A DNA stretch of 64,000 nucleotides from Isochrysis galbana (GCA_018136815.1 CM030938.1:3600248-3664247); one strand, 5' to 3'. Counted from the stretch's first letter, positions 42,560-53,732 are shown. Notes: generated from the sequence alone by a model not told the origin. Translations and numbers: made by a program.

Positions 42560-45500
42560 TTATCCTTGCCTTGACCGAGTTCTGCGCGTCACCCTTTGCT
42601 CGGGCAGAAGGCTCGTTGGCTGTCCATCGTTATGAGCGACGGTTTCTAAGAATTCGCTGAGACGTTCGCCACACCCCTTGAGACTGCCTTCAGGTTCCCA
42701 CGTGTTGTGGTCATCGCCGAAGCCTTTCCACTGCACTAGGTATTCGCGACGACCCCTTCTTGTGCGCTGGCTAAGGATCATTTCGACCTCATACTCCCCT
42801 TCAGTTGCGGACTCTTCCTGCCCCTCCGAGCCATCCGAATCTAGTTTCCGCGATGCTTCAGGTGAGCCGCCGCGTGGATCCGCAGCGCCCTCGTCAGCAG
42901 CCGCAGAGCCACCGCTAGCAACAATAGCGTCGTCGCCTGTATGTATTGTTGCATCGCAATCAGCACCCCTCGAGTCGGTACTAGGCTCTCCTGCACCTTG
43001 CCTTGGCTTCTTGTCATGCTTCGCACTTGCACTTTTGACGCCATTACTTGATTCAGATGCCTGTTGGACCTCCTCCTCGTCTTCCTCCTCGTCTGTTGCT
43101 ACCCGCCTAACGGATCTTCGGCGAGTGCTTCTCTTGGAGGAGCTCGTGCTTGTTCGTGCTAATCCGGAAGCCGCTAGCTTTGAGAGCCTTTTAGGTCGCC
43201 GCTTGCCACCGCCTTCTGCCTCCGCGCTCCCACTCTCTGCCGACTCAGTCCCATCACCGTCGCTGTCCTCGGAGTGTGTCTCGCTCATCTCCCCTTCAGA
43301 CGACTCGGCCTCGTCTAATGATTCCTCCTCCTCCGATGAAGAAACAACGGGTCGCCGGGATTTGCCTCGCCTTGCAACTACCTTGAAAGCCTTTCTCGCT
43401 CTTTTTGCAGCTGACGATGTACTCCTCCGCCGGCGCTTGCGCTTTCCCTCAACATCACTATCATCCTCTAGGATTCCAGAGGCACGAAGCAGCTGCAAGC
43501 GTTCTTCGGCCGCTAGGGTTGACGCACGTCTCGTGGGAACGGAAACCGCTGGCGCGGTCTCAAGCATATCGCCCAGAATGGCCCCAGCGCCACCTGCATC
43601 AGCTGCGCGAACGAGACGGCGCCGCCGCTCGCGAGGAGGTGAGGTATTAGCGGCCTGGCTAGGTGTGCTTTCGGCAGGTGCAACAGATCTCCTCGGGGTA
43701 CGACGGCGAACCGTGCGCCCTTCTGACACTGGGTGCTGGGCGACAGAACTCCTTGTCAAACGACGAGAGCTGCGTGATCGAGTGGAGACAGCCAAGTCGT
43801 CGTCGGAAAGCATCTCATCCGAGCAATCATCTTCACAGCTATCATCGTCCGAATCTCCCTCACTCGCGTCAACACCATGTGCCGGATCGCCATAGTCTTC
43901 GTCCTTGTCCTCCTCGTGGTCCGATGGTGGTTCATCCATCTGAGCCAAAACGGAAACCATGGCAGGCTCTCGCTCACAAGCCAACGCCGGTGGGGCACGC
44001 ACAAGGAGTGCATTCCGTTTCGGCGCTGGTTTGATGACGACTTGAGCTGCGAACTCGTTAAGCAGCTCGTCCTCTCGGCCATAGCGCGCCTCAACGACTT
44101 CCATGACGCGAGCCGCCGACGGAGGCACGGCCAATGACGCGTTCGCGGCCTGAGTAGCCGCACGCTGAACGTTGTTGCCGTACGCACGTCCCAGTTTGTC
44201 GACCAACGTGCGGTCTTGCGCTCGTGCTGCGCCCAACTCCTGCAGAAAAGTATTTGCATTGATGACAGGGACAAGTCCATTGGCGGCATGTGCATTGACA
44301 GTCTCGGAGGCAACAGCAAGCTGTGATAGGTCTGCCCGATAGAACTGCTGCAAAGGCGCAACCGTCGAGGCTGCCAAGCAGGTGGCGCCCATCGCACGAA
44401 CCTCGCCTTGCTCGAGACGTTCGTGCAGCAAGGCGGGCGGTGAGGCAGAAAGCGAATGGCCCCAGATGGTGAGTCTGCCCCCTGTGTCTGTGAAGGCAAG
44501 CAGCTCCCCGCCTCCCCCCCAGCTGCCATCGATAAGCTCGTTATCGTCATCGAACACAGGCTGGCGGAGGCGCCGGAGGAGTGCACCTGTTCGCACATCC
44601 CAGACAACTGCCGAGCCATCGTATGAGGCCGAGATCGCAACGTGCGGGAGCGTTGGGTGGCATTTGAGCACGTACACCTCGCGTGCATGCGCAGCCTCCA
44701 GGCCCTCCCCGCCTAGCTCGCGCAGCGCCGCGCCGGTGCGGCCGCACCAGACAAAAATCTTGGCGTCAGAGCGTGAGGTGACAAGGAGTGAGTCGTCCGC
44801 AGACCACGCCACCGCGCCAATCACGGGCAGCACCGGGTTCGGATTGGCGACAGTCCATGGTGTCTCGCCGAGCAGAGTGGACCCCCAGCGTTCTCCCGGA
44901 TATGAGACCAGCGTGGCAGTGTTGCCCAGGACGTGCCCGTTTCCGGCGCGTCCCTTTAGGCGCCACAACCTAGCCGTACCGTCCTTGGAGCCCGATAGGA
45001 GCGCGTCGCCTTTATTGGACCAGCTGATGCTCGTCACATCGTGCCGATGGCCGCGGAGGGTGGCCACCAGCTGCGGGACACCCGAGGCGCAGGGTGTTGT
45101 TGAGGGGGGCGGAACCCGGTACACATGTACCACCTCATCGGTGGTGCCCACAGCAAAGCGGGTTCCACCTGGGCTCCACGCGCCCTCAAAAACAAAAAAG
45201 CCTTCAGCAGATTTGACTGGTGTACGAGTCGACACTGTGAACCAGCCATCCGTGACTGCGCCCGTGATAGCTGGTGGGGCCGATGTTTCGGAAGCTGTGA
45301 GATCCTCTGCGTGACCGGAAACATCGGTGCACAATGAGAGAGTGCCATTCGCCATCACCATGAGAAGCTGGGCAGGGTACGTGGGACGAGGTGGCCTGAA
45401 GCTTGTGCCGGCAATGGGCGAGGCGACGCCGCCCGAGATAGTGGCAACGCACGGGAAGCCCACGGAGCTGAGTGTCCACACGCGCACGTCGCCATCGTTA

Positions 45501-46093
45501 GAGGCCGAAGCAAGCAGGGTCTCGCTGCCAGGTGCGGAGACACTTAGCTCTGTGATTTCGCCCTTGTGCCCATATAGGGTGCCAAGCAAGAGGCATGTTC
45601 GAGTGCACCAAACCTTAATGAGCCCATCGTCCGCGCCTGTGATCGCGCGCTCACCAGCCACGTCCCACGCCACGCAGTATGCTGCTCCTAGGTGGCCGTC
45701 CACCACGCCGCGCAAGCCGAATCTATCAGTGCCAAAGCGAAGCTCGGCTGAGACCGTGGGAATCACCGAGGCTGAGCGTGATGACCACCACCGGCCAGCC
45801 TCACGCTGCAGCAGCCAGTTGGGCAGCGTTGTCTTGAGTGGTGCAGGCTCTTCTCTAGGGACGAGCGTGCCGGGTGCGGCTTGCGCCCGCCTGACCAGCT
45901 GCCTCAGGTCGAGCTCTGCGTACTGTTGCGAGGCCTGTCTCTCGACGGGCGGTGCTCCGTCCGCTGCCGCCAGCCGGTCTACCTCCTGCTGCAGCGCGCT
46001 GGCAGAGTGAGAGTGGGCAGGGTGGGACTTGAGGAACTTCCAGATAAGTACGCGCAGCATCGCGTCCTCCGGCTCGTCAGCGAGGACCGGCAT
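42560..46093 (-). CDS. BRWD/PHIP-like WD40 protein ending in a chromodomain
   Basis: Minus-strand single exon, 1177 aa from the ATG at 46093; the frame continues upstream without an ATG of better context. The N-terminus (MLRVLIWKFLKSHPAHSHSA) matches the PHIP/BRWD helical start. WD40 repeats follow; the first reads YCVAWDVAGERAITGADDGL and is nearly diagnostic for BRWD. After the propeller comes LQQFYRADLSQLAV, the BRWD post-propeller strand. The next 450 residues are acidic, Ser/Arg-rich and disordered. In place of the usual bromodomains, residues about 1100-1152 form a chromodomain: YEVEMILSQR, YLVQWKGF, NTWEPEGSL, with the Tyr/Trp/Phe aromatic cage intact. Predicted nuclear reader of methylated histone H3. 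No bromodomain is seen anywhere in the frame. Confidence 0.85.
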   Translation of the reverse strand: MPVLADEPEDAMLRVLIWKFLKSHPAHSHSASALQQEVDRLAAADGAPPVERQASQQYAELDLRQLVRRAQAAPGTLVPREEPAPLKTTLPNWLLQREAGRWWSSRSASVIPTVSAELRFGTDRFGLRGVVDGHLGAAYCVAWDVAGERAITGADDGLIKVWCTRTCLLLGTLYGHKGEITELSVSAPGSETLLASASNDGDVRVWTLSSVGFPCVATISGGVASPIAGTSFRPPRPTYPAQLLMVMANGTLSLCTDVSGHAEDLTASETSAPPAITGAVTDGWFTVSTRTPVKSAEGFFVFEGAWSPGGTRFAVGTTDEVVHVYRVPPPSTTPCASGVPQLVATLRGHRHDVTSISWSNKGDALLSGSKDGTARLWRLKGRAGNGHVLGNTATLVSYPGERWGSTLLGETPWTVANPNPVLPVIGAVAWSADDSLLVTSRSDAKIFVWCGRTGAALRELGGEGLEAAHAREVYVLKCHPTLPHVAISASYDGSAVVWDVRTGALLRRLRQPVFDDDNELIDGSWGGGGELLAFTDTGGRLTIWGHSLSASPPALLHERLEQGEVRAMGATCLAASTVAPLQQFYRADLSQLAVASETVNAHAANGLVPVINANTFLQELGAARAQDRTLVDKLGRAYGNNVQRAATQAANASLAVPPSAARVMEVVEARYGREDELLNEFAAQVVIKPAPKRNALLVRAPPALACEREPAMVSVLAQMDEPPSDHEEDKDEDYGDPAHGVDASEGDSDDDSCEDDCSDEMLSDDDLAVSTRSRSSRRLTRSSVAQHPVSEGRTVRRRTPRRSVAPAESTPSQAANTSPPRERRRRLVRAADAGGAGAILGDMLETAPAVSVPTRRASTLAAEERLQLLRASGILEDDSDVEGKRKRRRRSTSSAAKRARKAFKVVARRGKSRRPVVSSSEEEESLDEAESSEGEMSETHSEDSDGDGTESAESGSAEAEGGGKRRPKRLSKLAASGLARTSTSSSKRSTRRRSVRRVATDEEEDEEEVQQASESSNGVKSASAKHDKKPRQGAGEPSTDSRGADCDATIHTGDDAIVASGGSAAADEGAADPRGGSPEASRKLDSDGSEGQEESATEGEYEVEMILSQRTRRGRREYLVQWKGFGDDHNTWEPEGSLKGCGERLSEFLETVAHNDGQPTSLLPEQRVTRRTRSRQG

Positions 46094-46515
46094 GGCAGGC
46101 TCTTCTCTCTCTCGGCGGGGACGCTGGCGCCCTCTCACTCCCCTGCCCCCCCTAATCCCCCCGCCCCCTCTCTCCTCTCCCTCTCGTAGAGTAGAGTACA
46201 AGAGTTATTGAGTTGTTGAGAGAGAGACTCTGCTGAAAATAGTTGGAGGGCCCCACCGCCACGCTCCCCGCGAGGCCCCAACGGGAAAGGAGCGGGTGCG
46301 GGCTCGCCGCGCTCCCGCCTTCCGCCGCGCGCCAAAATCCTGTTCCCGCGATTTCTTTCCCGGGAAGCGAGGCGAGACGGACACAGAACAATACAGGGAC
46401 ACGACACGCAGAAGGACGACGACGGACGACGGAGGCTGAAGAGGCCGGGACCTCAGGTTCGATTTTTTCCCGGCCGATGCCCCTTATTAACTTCTACCCC
46501 CATCATCCCCACATC
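46094..46515. other. Upstream region of the BRWD-like gene
   Basis: CT/GC-rich with runs of C at 46140-46170. No gene seen. Confidence 0.4.
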
Positions 46516-46708
46516 CCTACATGTGAAACACAGTCAAACTTAGAAATAAAACAGCAAAAACAGTATGTTTTTTGCGCTCGAAAAAAACAGAGAAAAACAG
46601 TGTAAAACACAAATGTGCGGGGTAGGGGGGCCGCCCGAAATAAAACAGCGAAAAACATATGTTTTGGGCCTCCGAAAAAAAACACTGTTCCTGTGTTTCA
46701 CATGTAGG
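46516..46708. mobile_element. MITE with 18-bp terminal inverted repeats and 8-bp target duplication
   Basis: The left end CCTACATGTGAAACACAG (46516-46533) and the right end (46691-46708) are perfect inverted repeats. Both are flanked by CCCACATC, at 46508-46515 and 46709-46716, an 8-bp target-site duplication as made by hAT-superfamily transposases. The 193-bp interior has two diverged tandem halves beginning GAAATAAAACAGC at about 46541 and 46637, and no coding capacity. Confidence 0.85.
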
Positions 46709-48551
46709 CCCACATCCACATCTCCAAATTGCACCTTTCTTCTTTCTTCTCCAGCTTCCAGCTACAGCTACTCCGAGTATCTCTTAAGCGGCGGCAGGAA
46801 GCACCTTTGAAGGTGCTTTGCGACAGTTGATTGCCCTACAGTATGGGTGCACCATTAAGAAACCCTACCATTAAGAAAGCTTAACATGATTTTGGCCGCC
46901 GACTCGCTAAGAAACTGGGGGTCGAGGGTCGAGCCTGAGGCTCCCCCAGCTAAGAAACCCCGCCTAAGAAACACCCCCCCCCCGGGGGGGGGGGGCTTGG
47001 GGCTTGGGCAGGGTGCAGGGTGCGCAGGGCCGCGCATGTAGCAGCCGGTCCGCCTATGGCATTTAGTCCGCTTACCTACAGTCCGCTCGCCGCCCGGCCG
47101 AGGTCGTCAGGCGCCGAGTTCACGCGCCCGTCTATGTCTATGCACGTCGGCGGGCAGTCCGCTCATATAAATATTTCACATTTATAGATGCATGTTATGT
47201 GCATATGCATATGTATACATATGTACATACATACAATGTGAAGCATATATAAAGAACAACAAAACAACCTGAGTATGTACTACAAACTATTCAGCATCAC
47301 TCTCACTCTCACTCTCCAGCAGGTCAGCCAGCTCTCCCGCGTTGCACAAGGACACTCCTCAGGGACATTCTCATCATACGAAGCATCACTCTCCTCACCC
47401 GCTCCCTCCATAGCATTGGGCTCAGCCTCAGCCTGCAACAGGATCCATTTGGCGTCCTCTGTCGTTCCATACTTAGGGGTAGGCCAAAATATCCAGTAAA
47501 ATCTACCCAAATATCCATTTGGGATATCCAGTTTATATCCGGGCTACTCCCTTATAAAAAAACACTGTTTGACCGCCCTACTGGCACTGTCCGAGAGAGG
47601 ATGGCCGCGTAGGCAGCCTCAACGCGCAGGCTCGTCAGCCACGCGTGGACGGCCGCGTTGGTGAGCTGGTCCTAGTTCTCGATGCCGAGTTCGAGAGAGG
47701 GCGAATCCTGCGAGGGGCGGGTCGGGATGGTCGGGATGGGGCCTCTGGTAGCCAGGGTAGCCGCGTGCGCTCGCTGTGAGGAGCTGGGTGGGCTGCGCGG
47801 GCAATGATGCCAAAGGGTCAGGGGGTGGTCGGACTGTCGGCAGCCCGACACGGAGCTGCATCGGGCGGGAATCAAATGCCGATTGTAGCTTAGATATAGA
47901 GGAACCGATCCCCCCGCGGGCGCGACCGCCAATTCTTTACGGGTAGAGCGTGAGTGCGCGTGACAGAGGGGGAGAGAGGGGGGGAGAATCGCACCATTTC
48001 TTGGCGAAGATTTTCGTAGCGTCATGTAGCCCCCCCGGGAGGTTTTTTAGTGGGCATCGCGCCACGGTCAAAAAATGCAGCCCAGCCCTTACTAGTAGTT
48101 AAAAAGCCCCTGTTTGACCGCCCTACAGCTTCAGTTTCAGTTTCCTCCCTCGCACATCCACATCCCGACCATTGTTGGGCCAGTAAAGTGTAAAGAGTAA
48201 AGAGTAAAGAGTTGTAGAATCGAAGTCTTGAGCGTCGTGGTGGAGTGCAGAGCGCGATGTGCGCGTCGTCTTGCTGGCGCTCTATCTCCCAGACTGGTGA
48301 TGACAGCCTCGCCCTGGGGGGGGGGGGGGGATGTGGGAAGCTTTCCCCCCGCGCGTCGCAGGCACAGGGCCGTCCCGCACGCGGGGTTCGTCTGCGGGCT
48401 ACTCTAGGGGGAGTGGATTGTGAGACGGGTTTGCTGGCGGTCGAACGCGATGTGCTGGTTGGGCGGGGGGAGACTCAACCAAGCGAAGAGTCTAGAGCTT
48501 TCAGACTGATTTCTCGTTCTCCGTCCTTGCTCTCCCATCTCCGCCACTCTC
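46709..48551. other. Gene-poor region with short repeats
   Basis: TAAGAAAC recurs several times at 46855-46975. Poly(C) then poly(G) occurs near 46975-46995. The dispersed motif GTTTGACCGCCCTA is at 47567-47580 and 48112-48125. No gene seen. Confidence 0.45.
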
Positions 48552-48836
48552 ATGTCGGCCGCCTCTGTTCTCAAACTTGCCCGCTCCCACCTCGCGCGCC
48601 ACGTGCGCACGAATGTGAGCTACTCCAGCGTCTCTGCCTCGTCCAAACAGTCGGGCATGCCTTTCTTCAGCAGTCTGAATCAATGTGGGGAAGCAGTGCG
48701 CGCTGACTCGGTGACCAAGTCAAAGCGCGTCACCAACCCTACTGCTAGGAAGCTCAAGCCCAACTTCTCGCTCGAGCCAGACCCGGATCAGCTCATGGCC
48801 ATGCGACTCTATTGCCGTTCGGGCCGCTGCTGCTAG
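48552..48836 (+). CDS. Possible small protein (94 aa), unassigned
   Basis: An open frame MSAASVLKLARSHLARHVRT... with a basic, Ser/Ala/Leu-rich start like a mitochondrial targeting peptide, then LKPNFSLEPDPDQLMAMRLY. I do not recognise it. Length is near what chance allows in GC-rich DNA, and no introns or partners support it. Confidence 0.2.
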   Translation: MSAASVLKLARSHLARHVRTNVSYSSVSASSKQSGMPFFSSLNQCGEAVRADSVTKSKRVTNPTARKLKPNFSLEPDPDQLMAMRLYCRSGRCC

Positions 48837-50271
48837 ATGAGTGCCCGTCGCGACTTCTACTGTCTGCAGATTCGGGTGCGCAAGTGTTGACGCTCGTCTC
48901 TGCTTGTTGATTGTCTTCTGAGCAACCTCTTTTTGCGGCTCAAGCAGCATTCAGCCAACGTACTGCTGGATGCGCTGAGATGCGATTCAATGTTGAGCAC
49001 GCGTGACGTGACGGGTGACGTTAAACATAGGTGCACATCCACCTCAACATGTGAGGTGCACCTTGACCTCATGAAAACGCACGGTCCAACTAGGCGATGC
49101 TGTGCACCTTTTGCGTCTGTTTGTCACAGCGCAGGTCGCACGCCAGTTTGCTTCTCTGTGTCGTGACTCCCTCTTTGTGGTGAACCCACAAGCTTTGGCT
49201 CTGACAAATTCGCTGACAATCAATGTCCATTTAGCTTACTTCATGTAGTAGTCACCTTGGGTGTCGCCATTCTCCTTAGCTCCTTTCGGTCCTCAGGTTG
49301 TCTTGGTGTCTGCTTCTTCCCGACACAAGCAATGCCGTTCTAGTTATTGAATCCGACTTTTGGGAGAATGATGCGGACATCTGTGGGTTTGGGTTGGTTA
49401 GGATATGCACTCTACGTCACCTGACATGCGATGGCAAGTGCATGATGCCGGCCATTGTGTATGTGGTTGGGGATACGACGGATTCATGAGATTTCTCTGT
49501 GACATGCCCATGCTGCCGCCGCAACACCTCTTTCTACTATGTGAGGTTTGTTCTGGCCATAACTAAGCGCAGCATGGAGCCACCTCACTCTCGTAGTTTG
49601 CGTAGGGAGTGTAGGCGTAGGTAGTAGTAGTAGTAGAAGGTAGGGCGTCAAATGCAAATGCACTATGCACTCAAACAAAACTCAGTTAGCAGCAGGATAC
49701 TGCAAGCTCCTAAAACTAAAACCAGCATTACCTTTATGATATTGTTACCGCACACGCGGCCATGAGCCCACTACTTTCTACGTCACGCAGCAAAACGTTC
49801 TACACACCCACTCCCCCCGAATAATAGGCTATTATAATAGGGTGGAGGGTGGTCAACCATCAACCAGCAACCAGCTATTACATTAACTAAGGGTGAAAAT
49901 TGACCAAGTCAAGATTGAGGATTCATCACGAGATTTTTGGATATGGTGACCGGATAGGTGCTAGGCTCAGGTCAATACTTCTAGCAAAACGCGCCCAAAC
50001 TTCTTCGCCAATCTTGCGGGAATCTTGTAGCTTGTAGCGGACGACCCAAACTTCTCGTGAAACTTCTCACAACTTGTCGTTTTTTTTGTGCCGCAGATAC
50101 AATCCGCAACGCGTCTCCTCGTACGAAGCCTAAAAAAAACTCAACCGATACTTTCCGCGTAAAACAACCGCCCCTTGCCCTCTGCTCTCGCGCACATTGT
50201 TACATCTGCGATTTACAACATTCATTCACAAGCATAAATAAGCTTAGGCGCACAGGCACAGGCACACACAC
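48837..50271. other. Intergenic; no gene seen
   Basis: A/T-richer sequence with a short TAG trinucleotide repeat at about 49623-49637. No frame with recognisable similarity. Confidence 0.45.
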
Positions 50272-50530
50272 TCACTCAATATGCAACTTTCTACTTTTCC
50301 CGGTGGTTGTTGTAACGTTGTAACGCAACATCAATGCAGCCTGGATCTGATCAGGAAGAGACAAGGAACGCTCAGGACCAAACATAGTGGCAAGCAAAGA
50401 AAACACACGTTCACAAGAAGCAGAGTTGGGAGTCATGCTGAATGTGATCCTTGCGGCTACAGCCCACGTGGGGAACTTGAACTTGGTGAGGTTGGAGGTT
50501 GGATGCCCACCAAGCCAAAACCTTGGTGAA
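50272..50530 (-). pseudogene. hAT transposase C-terminal (dimerisation) fragment
   Basis: On the minus strand: FPTWAVAARITFSMTPNSAS, then CERVFSLLATMFGPERSLS and ALMLRYN. This fits the hAT C-terminal dimerisation pattern (Ser-x-x-x-Glu-Arg-x-Phe-Ser, later Arg-x-x-Leu, end Asn). The rest of the transposase is absent. The same window holds an 8-bp-TSD MITE about 3.6 kb away. Confidence 0.75.
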
Positions 50531-50639
50531 CAACGGCACCTCCGAATGATCAATCCGAGTACCGTGGCATGTGGCATGCCATCCATGGCGCGCGCCAACG
50601 GCCCCTCTTCAGGTCCCCAGGTGGCTTGCAGGGGCCTAG

Positions 50640-51040
50640 CTAGGAGCACAGCTCAGGGGGCAGGTGAGGCTGGGGCATGGCCTTGGTCCCTCCTGCCTCT
50701 CCCTCGCTGGTCGCTGGCGCTCCGAGCCCCTGCGCCCTGCGTTGCCCCGTTTAGGTAAAAGACGATGGGGGGCGCTAGGCGCTAGGGCCAGGAGCAGGAG
50801 GGAAAGGGCCGCGGCTCGCCGCGGCCACTCGCTCTCACGAGCTCACGAGGGAGATTAGCGCTCTGGAACCCTAGACCTAGACTCACGCCGAGTGCCCCCC
50901 CCCCCCCCCCCGCGTTGTTTCACCCGAAAGGGGGTTTCCCCAGCGTGGCCTCGAGGTCGAGGAGAGGGTGTGCTGGGGTGCGGGGTGCGCAGGGTCGGTG
51001 CGTGCACTGGGGTTGGGGGGGGCCCACATCTTCCTCTGCC
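50640..51040. repeat. Dispersed repeats shared with 11.5 kb and 15.8-16.2 kb
   Basis: The 50640-50740 block is the inverted form of the GCCAGCGAGGGAGAGGC repeat. The 50808-51015 block matches 15820-16000 (gggccgcggctcgccgcgg, cccgaaaggggg, gtgctggggtgcg). A C-run of about 16 lies at 50896. Confidence 0.65.
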
Positions 51041-51270
51041 CCACACTCACAGCGCTCTTTCGCGGCGAGCTCCCCCCGCGACAGACCCTCGCAGAACGGT
51101 GCGTGCGCTACCTTAATTAATAAAAAGCCCCTGTTTGACTGACCGCCTTAGCCTTCACACAAAACCGGGTACTCCTACTTGTATCCTGTTTCCTGTTTTT
51201 CACGTAAAGTAGGCCTTGAATCCTCGAGGGGCCCAATTTTATTTCGGCGGCGTAGAGCGCAGCAGGGACG

Positions 51271-52317
51271 ATGGGCGAGGAGGGTGAGGCGGCCGAGCCT
51301 AAGCCGGCGGAGGAGGAGCCTCGCGAGTTGAACGTCGCCGAGCAGGCGGCCGAAGAGGCACGCCGAGAGAGCTGGGCCTCTTGCGTACCCACAGTATTCT
51401 CACTCGCACCGGAGGAAGTCACCACGCTCCAGCCGCCACCTAGGTACCACATGAATCTGCCACGACAGTCCTTCCTACCACTCGTGACGGCGCCCGTCGT
51501 CGAGCACTTCCTGCCCTTCGCGCCGCCCACAGCGCATGCCAGCTCAATGTGGATCCAGTACGATGGCGAGGCCCTCAGATGGCAAGTGCCCATTGGAGTG
51601 CTCTACGACGTCCTCATGGAGGTCAACGATGACACTGCTCCCACCGACTCGCTCCCCTGGCAGCTTGTGGTCCGTTTTCAAGGAGGACCAGTCGGCCAGC
51701 AGCAACCATATGGCCTCCTTCGTGCTACAGTGGATGACGCCAAAGCTCTCGTTCGTTGTGCTCTCAAGGAATCTACACATTTGCGGTGCGGGACTGCTCG
51801 GCCGGTCATGGACCTATCGCCAGCGGAGGACTCTAGGATATTCCAGGCACTTTCTGCTCCGTTCCCCCCACACGCATTCGATGGCTCGAGGCGGAAGTTC
51901 CAGTCCGCACTTGCCGGCTCAGTAACATCGCCGACAGCGCAGTCTCGGCAGCCGTCAACCTCGTCATCGCCATACGATCTATTCAGCCACACACGCGCCA
52001 CGCTAGAAAAGGCCATCTCTGATGTACTTGGTGGGGAGCCGGAGCGCGCCATCCCCATAAGAGTCTTCGTCACGCAGAGAGAGTGGAGACAGCTACCTGT
52101 GAGTCCCACCCTACCCTCGGGGGACTGGACGACGCTGGCTGATGCGTTGGAGCTCTTGTTGCCGCAAGCCATTGGCGCCGCTCGAGACGGGGATGCCCTC
52201 ATCCTAGTCCAAGGTGTGGTAATGGCCTTGAACATGCCACTGCCTTGGCTCTATAGTGCATGCGCTCACCCCGATGGCTTCCTCTACGTCAGTTGCCACA
52301 TGCCGAAGGGATTATAG
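51271..52317 (+). CDS. ATG5: Autophagy protein ATG5
   Basis: A 348-aa single exon. ATG5 is the acceptor of ATG12 and, with ATG16, forms the E3-like complex for ATG8 lipidation on phagophore membranes. Visible landmarks: RYHMNLPRQSFLPL, the invariant MWIQYDGEALRWQVPIGVLY block, LPWQLVVRFQ, and VRCALKESTHLRCG. Lys166 in that last segment aligns with the ATG12-conjugation lysine (human Lys130). The C-terminal ubiquitin-like fold ends with LPWLYSACAHPDGFLYV. Length is a little above the animal protein because of an acidic N-terminal extension (about 30 aa) and a Ser/Pro linker near 235. A TGTAA lies about 40 nt downstream of the stop. The start is the first ATG, preceded by a stop in frame. Confidence 0.92.
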   Translation: MGEEGEAAEPKPAEEEPRELNVAEQAAEEARRESWASCVPTVFSLAPEEVTTLQPPPRYHMNLPRQSFLPLVTAPVVEHFLPFAPPTAHASSMWIQYDGEALRWQVPIGVLYDVLMEVNDDTAPTDSLPWQLVVRFQGGPVGQQQPYGLLRATVDDAKALVRCALKESTHLRCGTARPVMDLSPAEDSRIFQALSAPFPPHAFDGSRRKFQSALAGSVTSPTAQSRQPSTSSSPYDLFSHTRATLEKAISDVLGGEPERAIPIRVFVTQREWRQLPVSPTLPSGDWTTLADALELLLPQAIGAARDGDALILVQGVVMALNMPLPWLYSACAHPDGFLYVSCHMPKGL

Positions 52318-52439
52318 GATTGTGGCTCGGGTTAGAATACATATACTGCTACGAGAATGTAAAGTGGTGAATGGTGTCATCATCAATCCGGACATCTACA
52401 TCTAGCTTATCTTTAACCTTGAAGCCCACAACTACGCTT

Positions 52440-53385
52440 TTACTTAGTTCGCCCATGGGGGGGCACGAGCCCTCCCCTCTCTCCACTCCTCCCCTGCCAT
52501 GGGGGAGGAACCACCCATGCTAGGAGCAGACTGCCTGATGGCTTGCTAGGAGCAGACTGCCTTGCAGGCCCACTCTCTCCCTGGCTCCCTGGTCCCTGGC
52601 TGCCCTGTCGTGGCCAGTCCATCGCTCCAACCCCTCCTCCCCCCCTGGTCAACAGGCAGGCAGGTGCAGAGTGGGGACCCCTGAGGCTCAGGAGCGCCAG
52701 CGAGGGAGAGGCAGGGGAGGCCAGGGTGTCGCATCCGCGATCGACTTCTGACCTTGCGTCTTTGTGCTCAATCGACTTTGTTGCCGCGGAGTTTTACTGG
52801 TAACTTGTAGAACTCTTCACTCGTAACTCGCCCCTCGCTCCTTGCCGTTGCGCCCCTTTGTGGCCTGTCTCGTTCCTGTTTCGCTCCTTTGCACCTTGGG
52901 CCTTGCTCTGCCTTTGGTCCCTCCTTGCTGTCTTTCCCCCGCGCCTGCTCTCGCTCTCGTCGTAGGTGTTCGCCGCTGCGGACTTTTTCCCCCGCGCGAA
53001 GCCCACCCTCTCGCCCCTTTCGGTTTACGCACGTAGATTCCCTCCTTACTTTCTACCTACTCGTTCGCGGTAACCGCCGTTCGCCGTCGGCTCTTCCGTC
53101 GCATCGTCGCTCTCTTGTCGGCTTTCTCTTCCTTGTTTCCTTCCTTCTGTGTCTTCCCCGCCCAAGTGGGGAAAGATACGTTAGTGTGGAGGAATGTTGG
53201 GTGAAAGTCGAGTGTGCGTGTCTCGGATTGTTGTCGGACTAGTCGGATTGGTATCCTGTCGGCCTCTGTCGCCCTCGTCCCTCGCCCAGTCGTTCCTCGC
53301 TCCCTCGTTCTCGCTCTCACTGGCGTGGCTACAATAGTTAACCCCGTAGCCGCACGCGTGGCGTGAATATTAAAAGGTTTTTTTT
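52440..53385 (+). repeat. Composite dispersed repeat ending in an oligo(T) tail
   Basis: 52444-52570 is the inverse of 19485-19602. 52620-52735 matches 11.42-11.52 kb (cccctggtcRacaggcagRcagg, gccagcgagggagaggc). The right end (GAATATTAAAAGG plus eight T, 53378-53385) resembles the LINE termini. No intact gene. Confidence 0.6.
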
Positions 53386-53732
53386 CTCCCTCAGCCTCAG
53401 CCTCAGCCTATCCATCGCCAATCGCCCAGCCATGTCCGTCCGCTCCGTCGTCGCGCGTCGCGCTCGCCCTCACCCAAGCCCGACCTTGCGCCTCCCGCTC
53501 CCGCCTCTCTCTGCTGAGGAGGTGGTCAAGTGGTCAAGCCCGCCATTCCATCACTCTGCGCCGTTCCCGCCGCGCCTCCCGCTCATCGATCCCCTTCCGT
53601 ATCATCGCATGTCGAGATGTCGAGCCAGATGCTTGATCCGTCAAGCCCCGGGAGCCCCCACAACGAAGTGTAATCCAAAAACGGCAAAACAGGAAACATG
53701 CCTAAATACACTAAGCCCTAATTCCAAACGAC

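Noticed and set aside
42678-43895. 405-codon plus-strand frame opposite the BRWD-like gene
   Set aside because: Ser/Pro-rich antisense of the acidic Ser/Glu-rich segment, with no domain.
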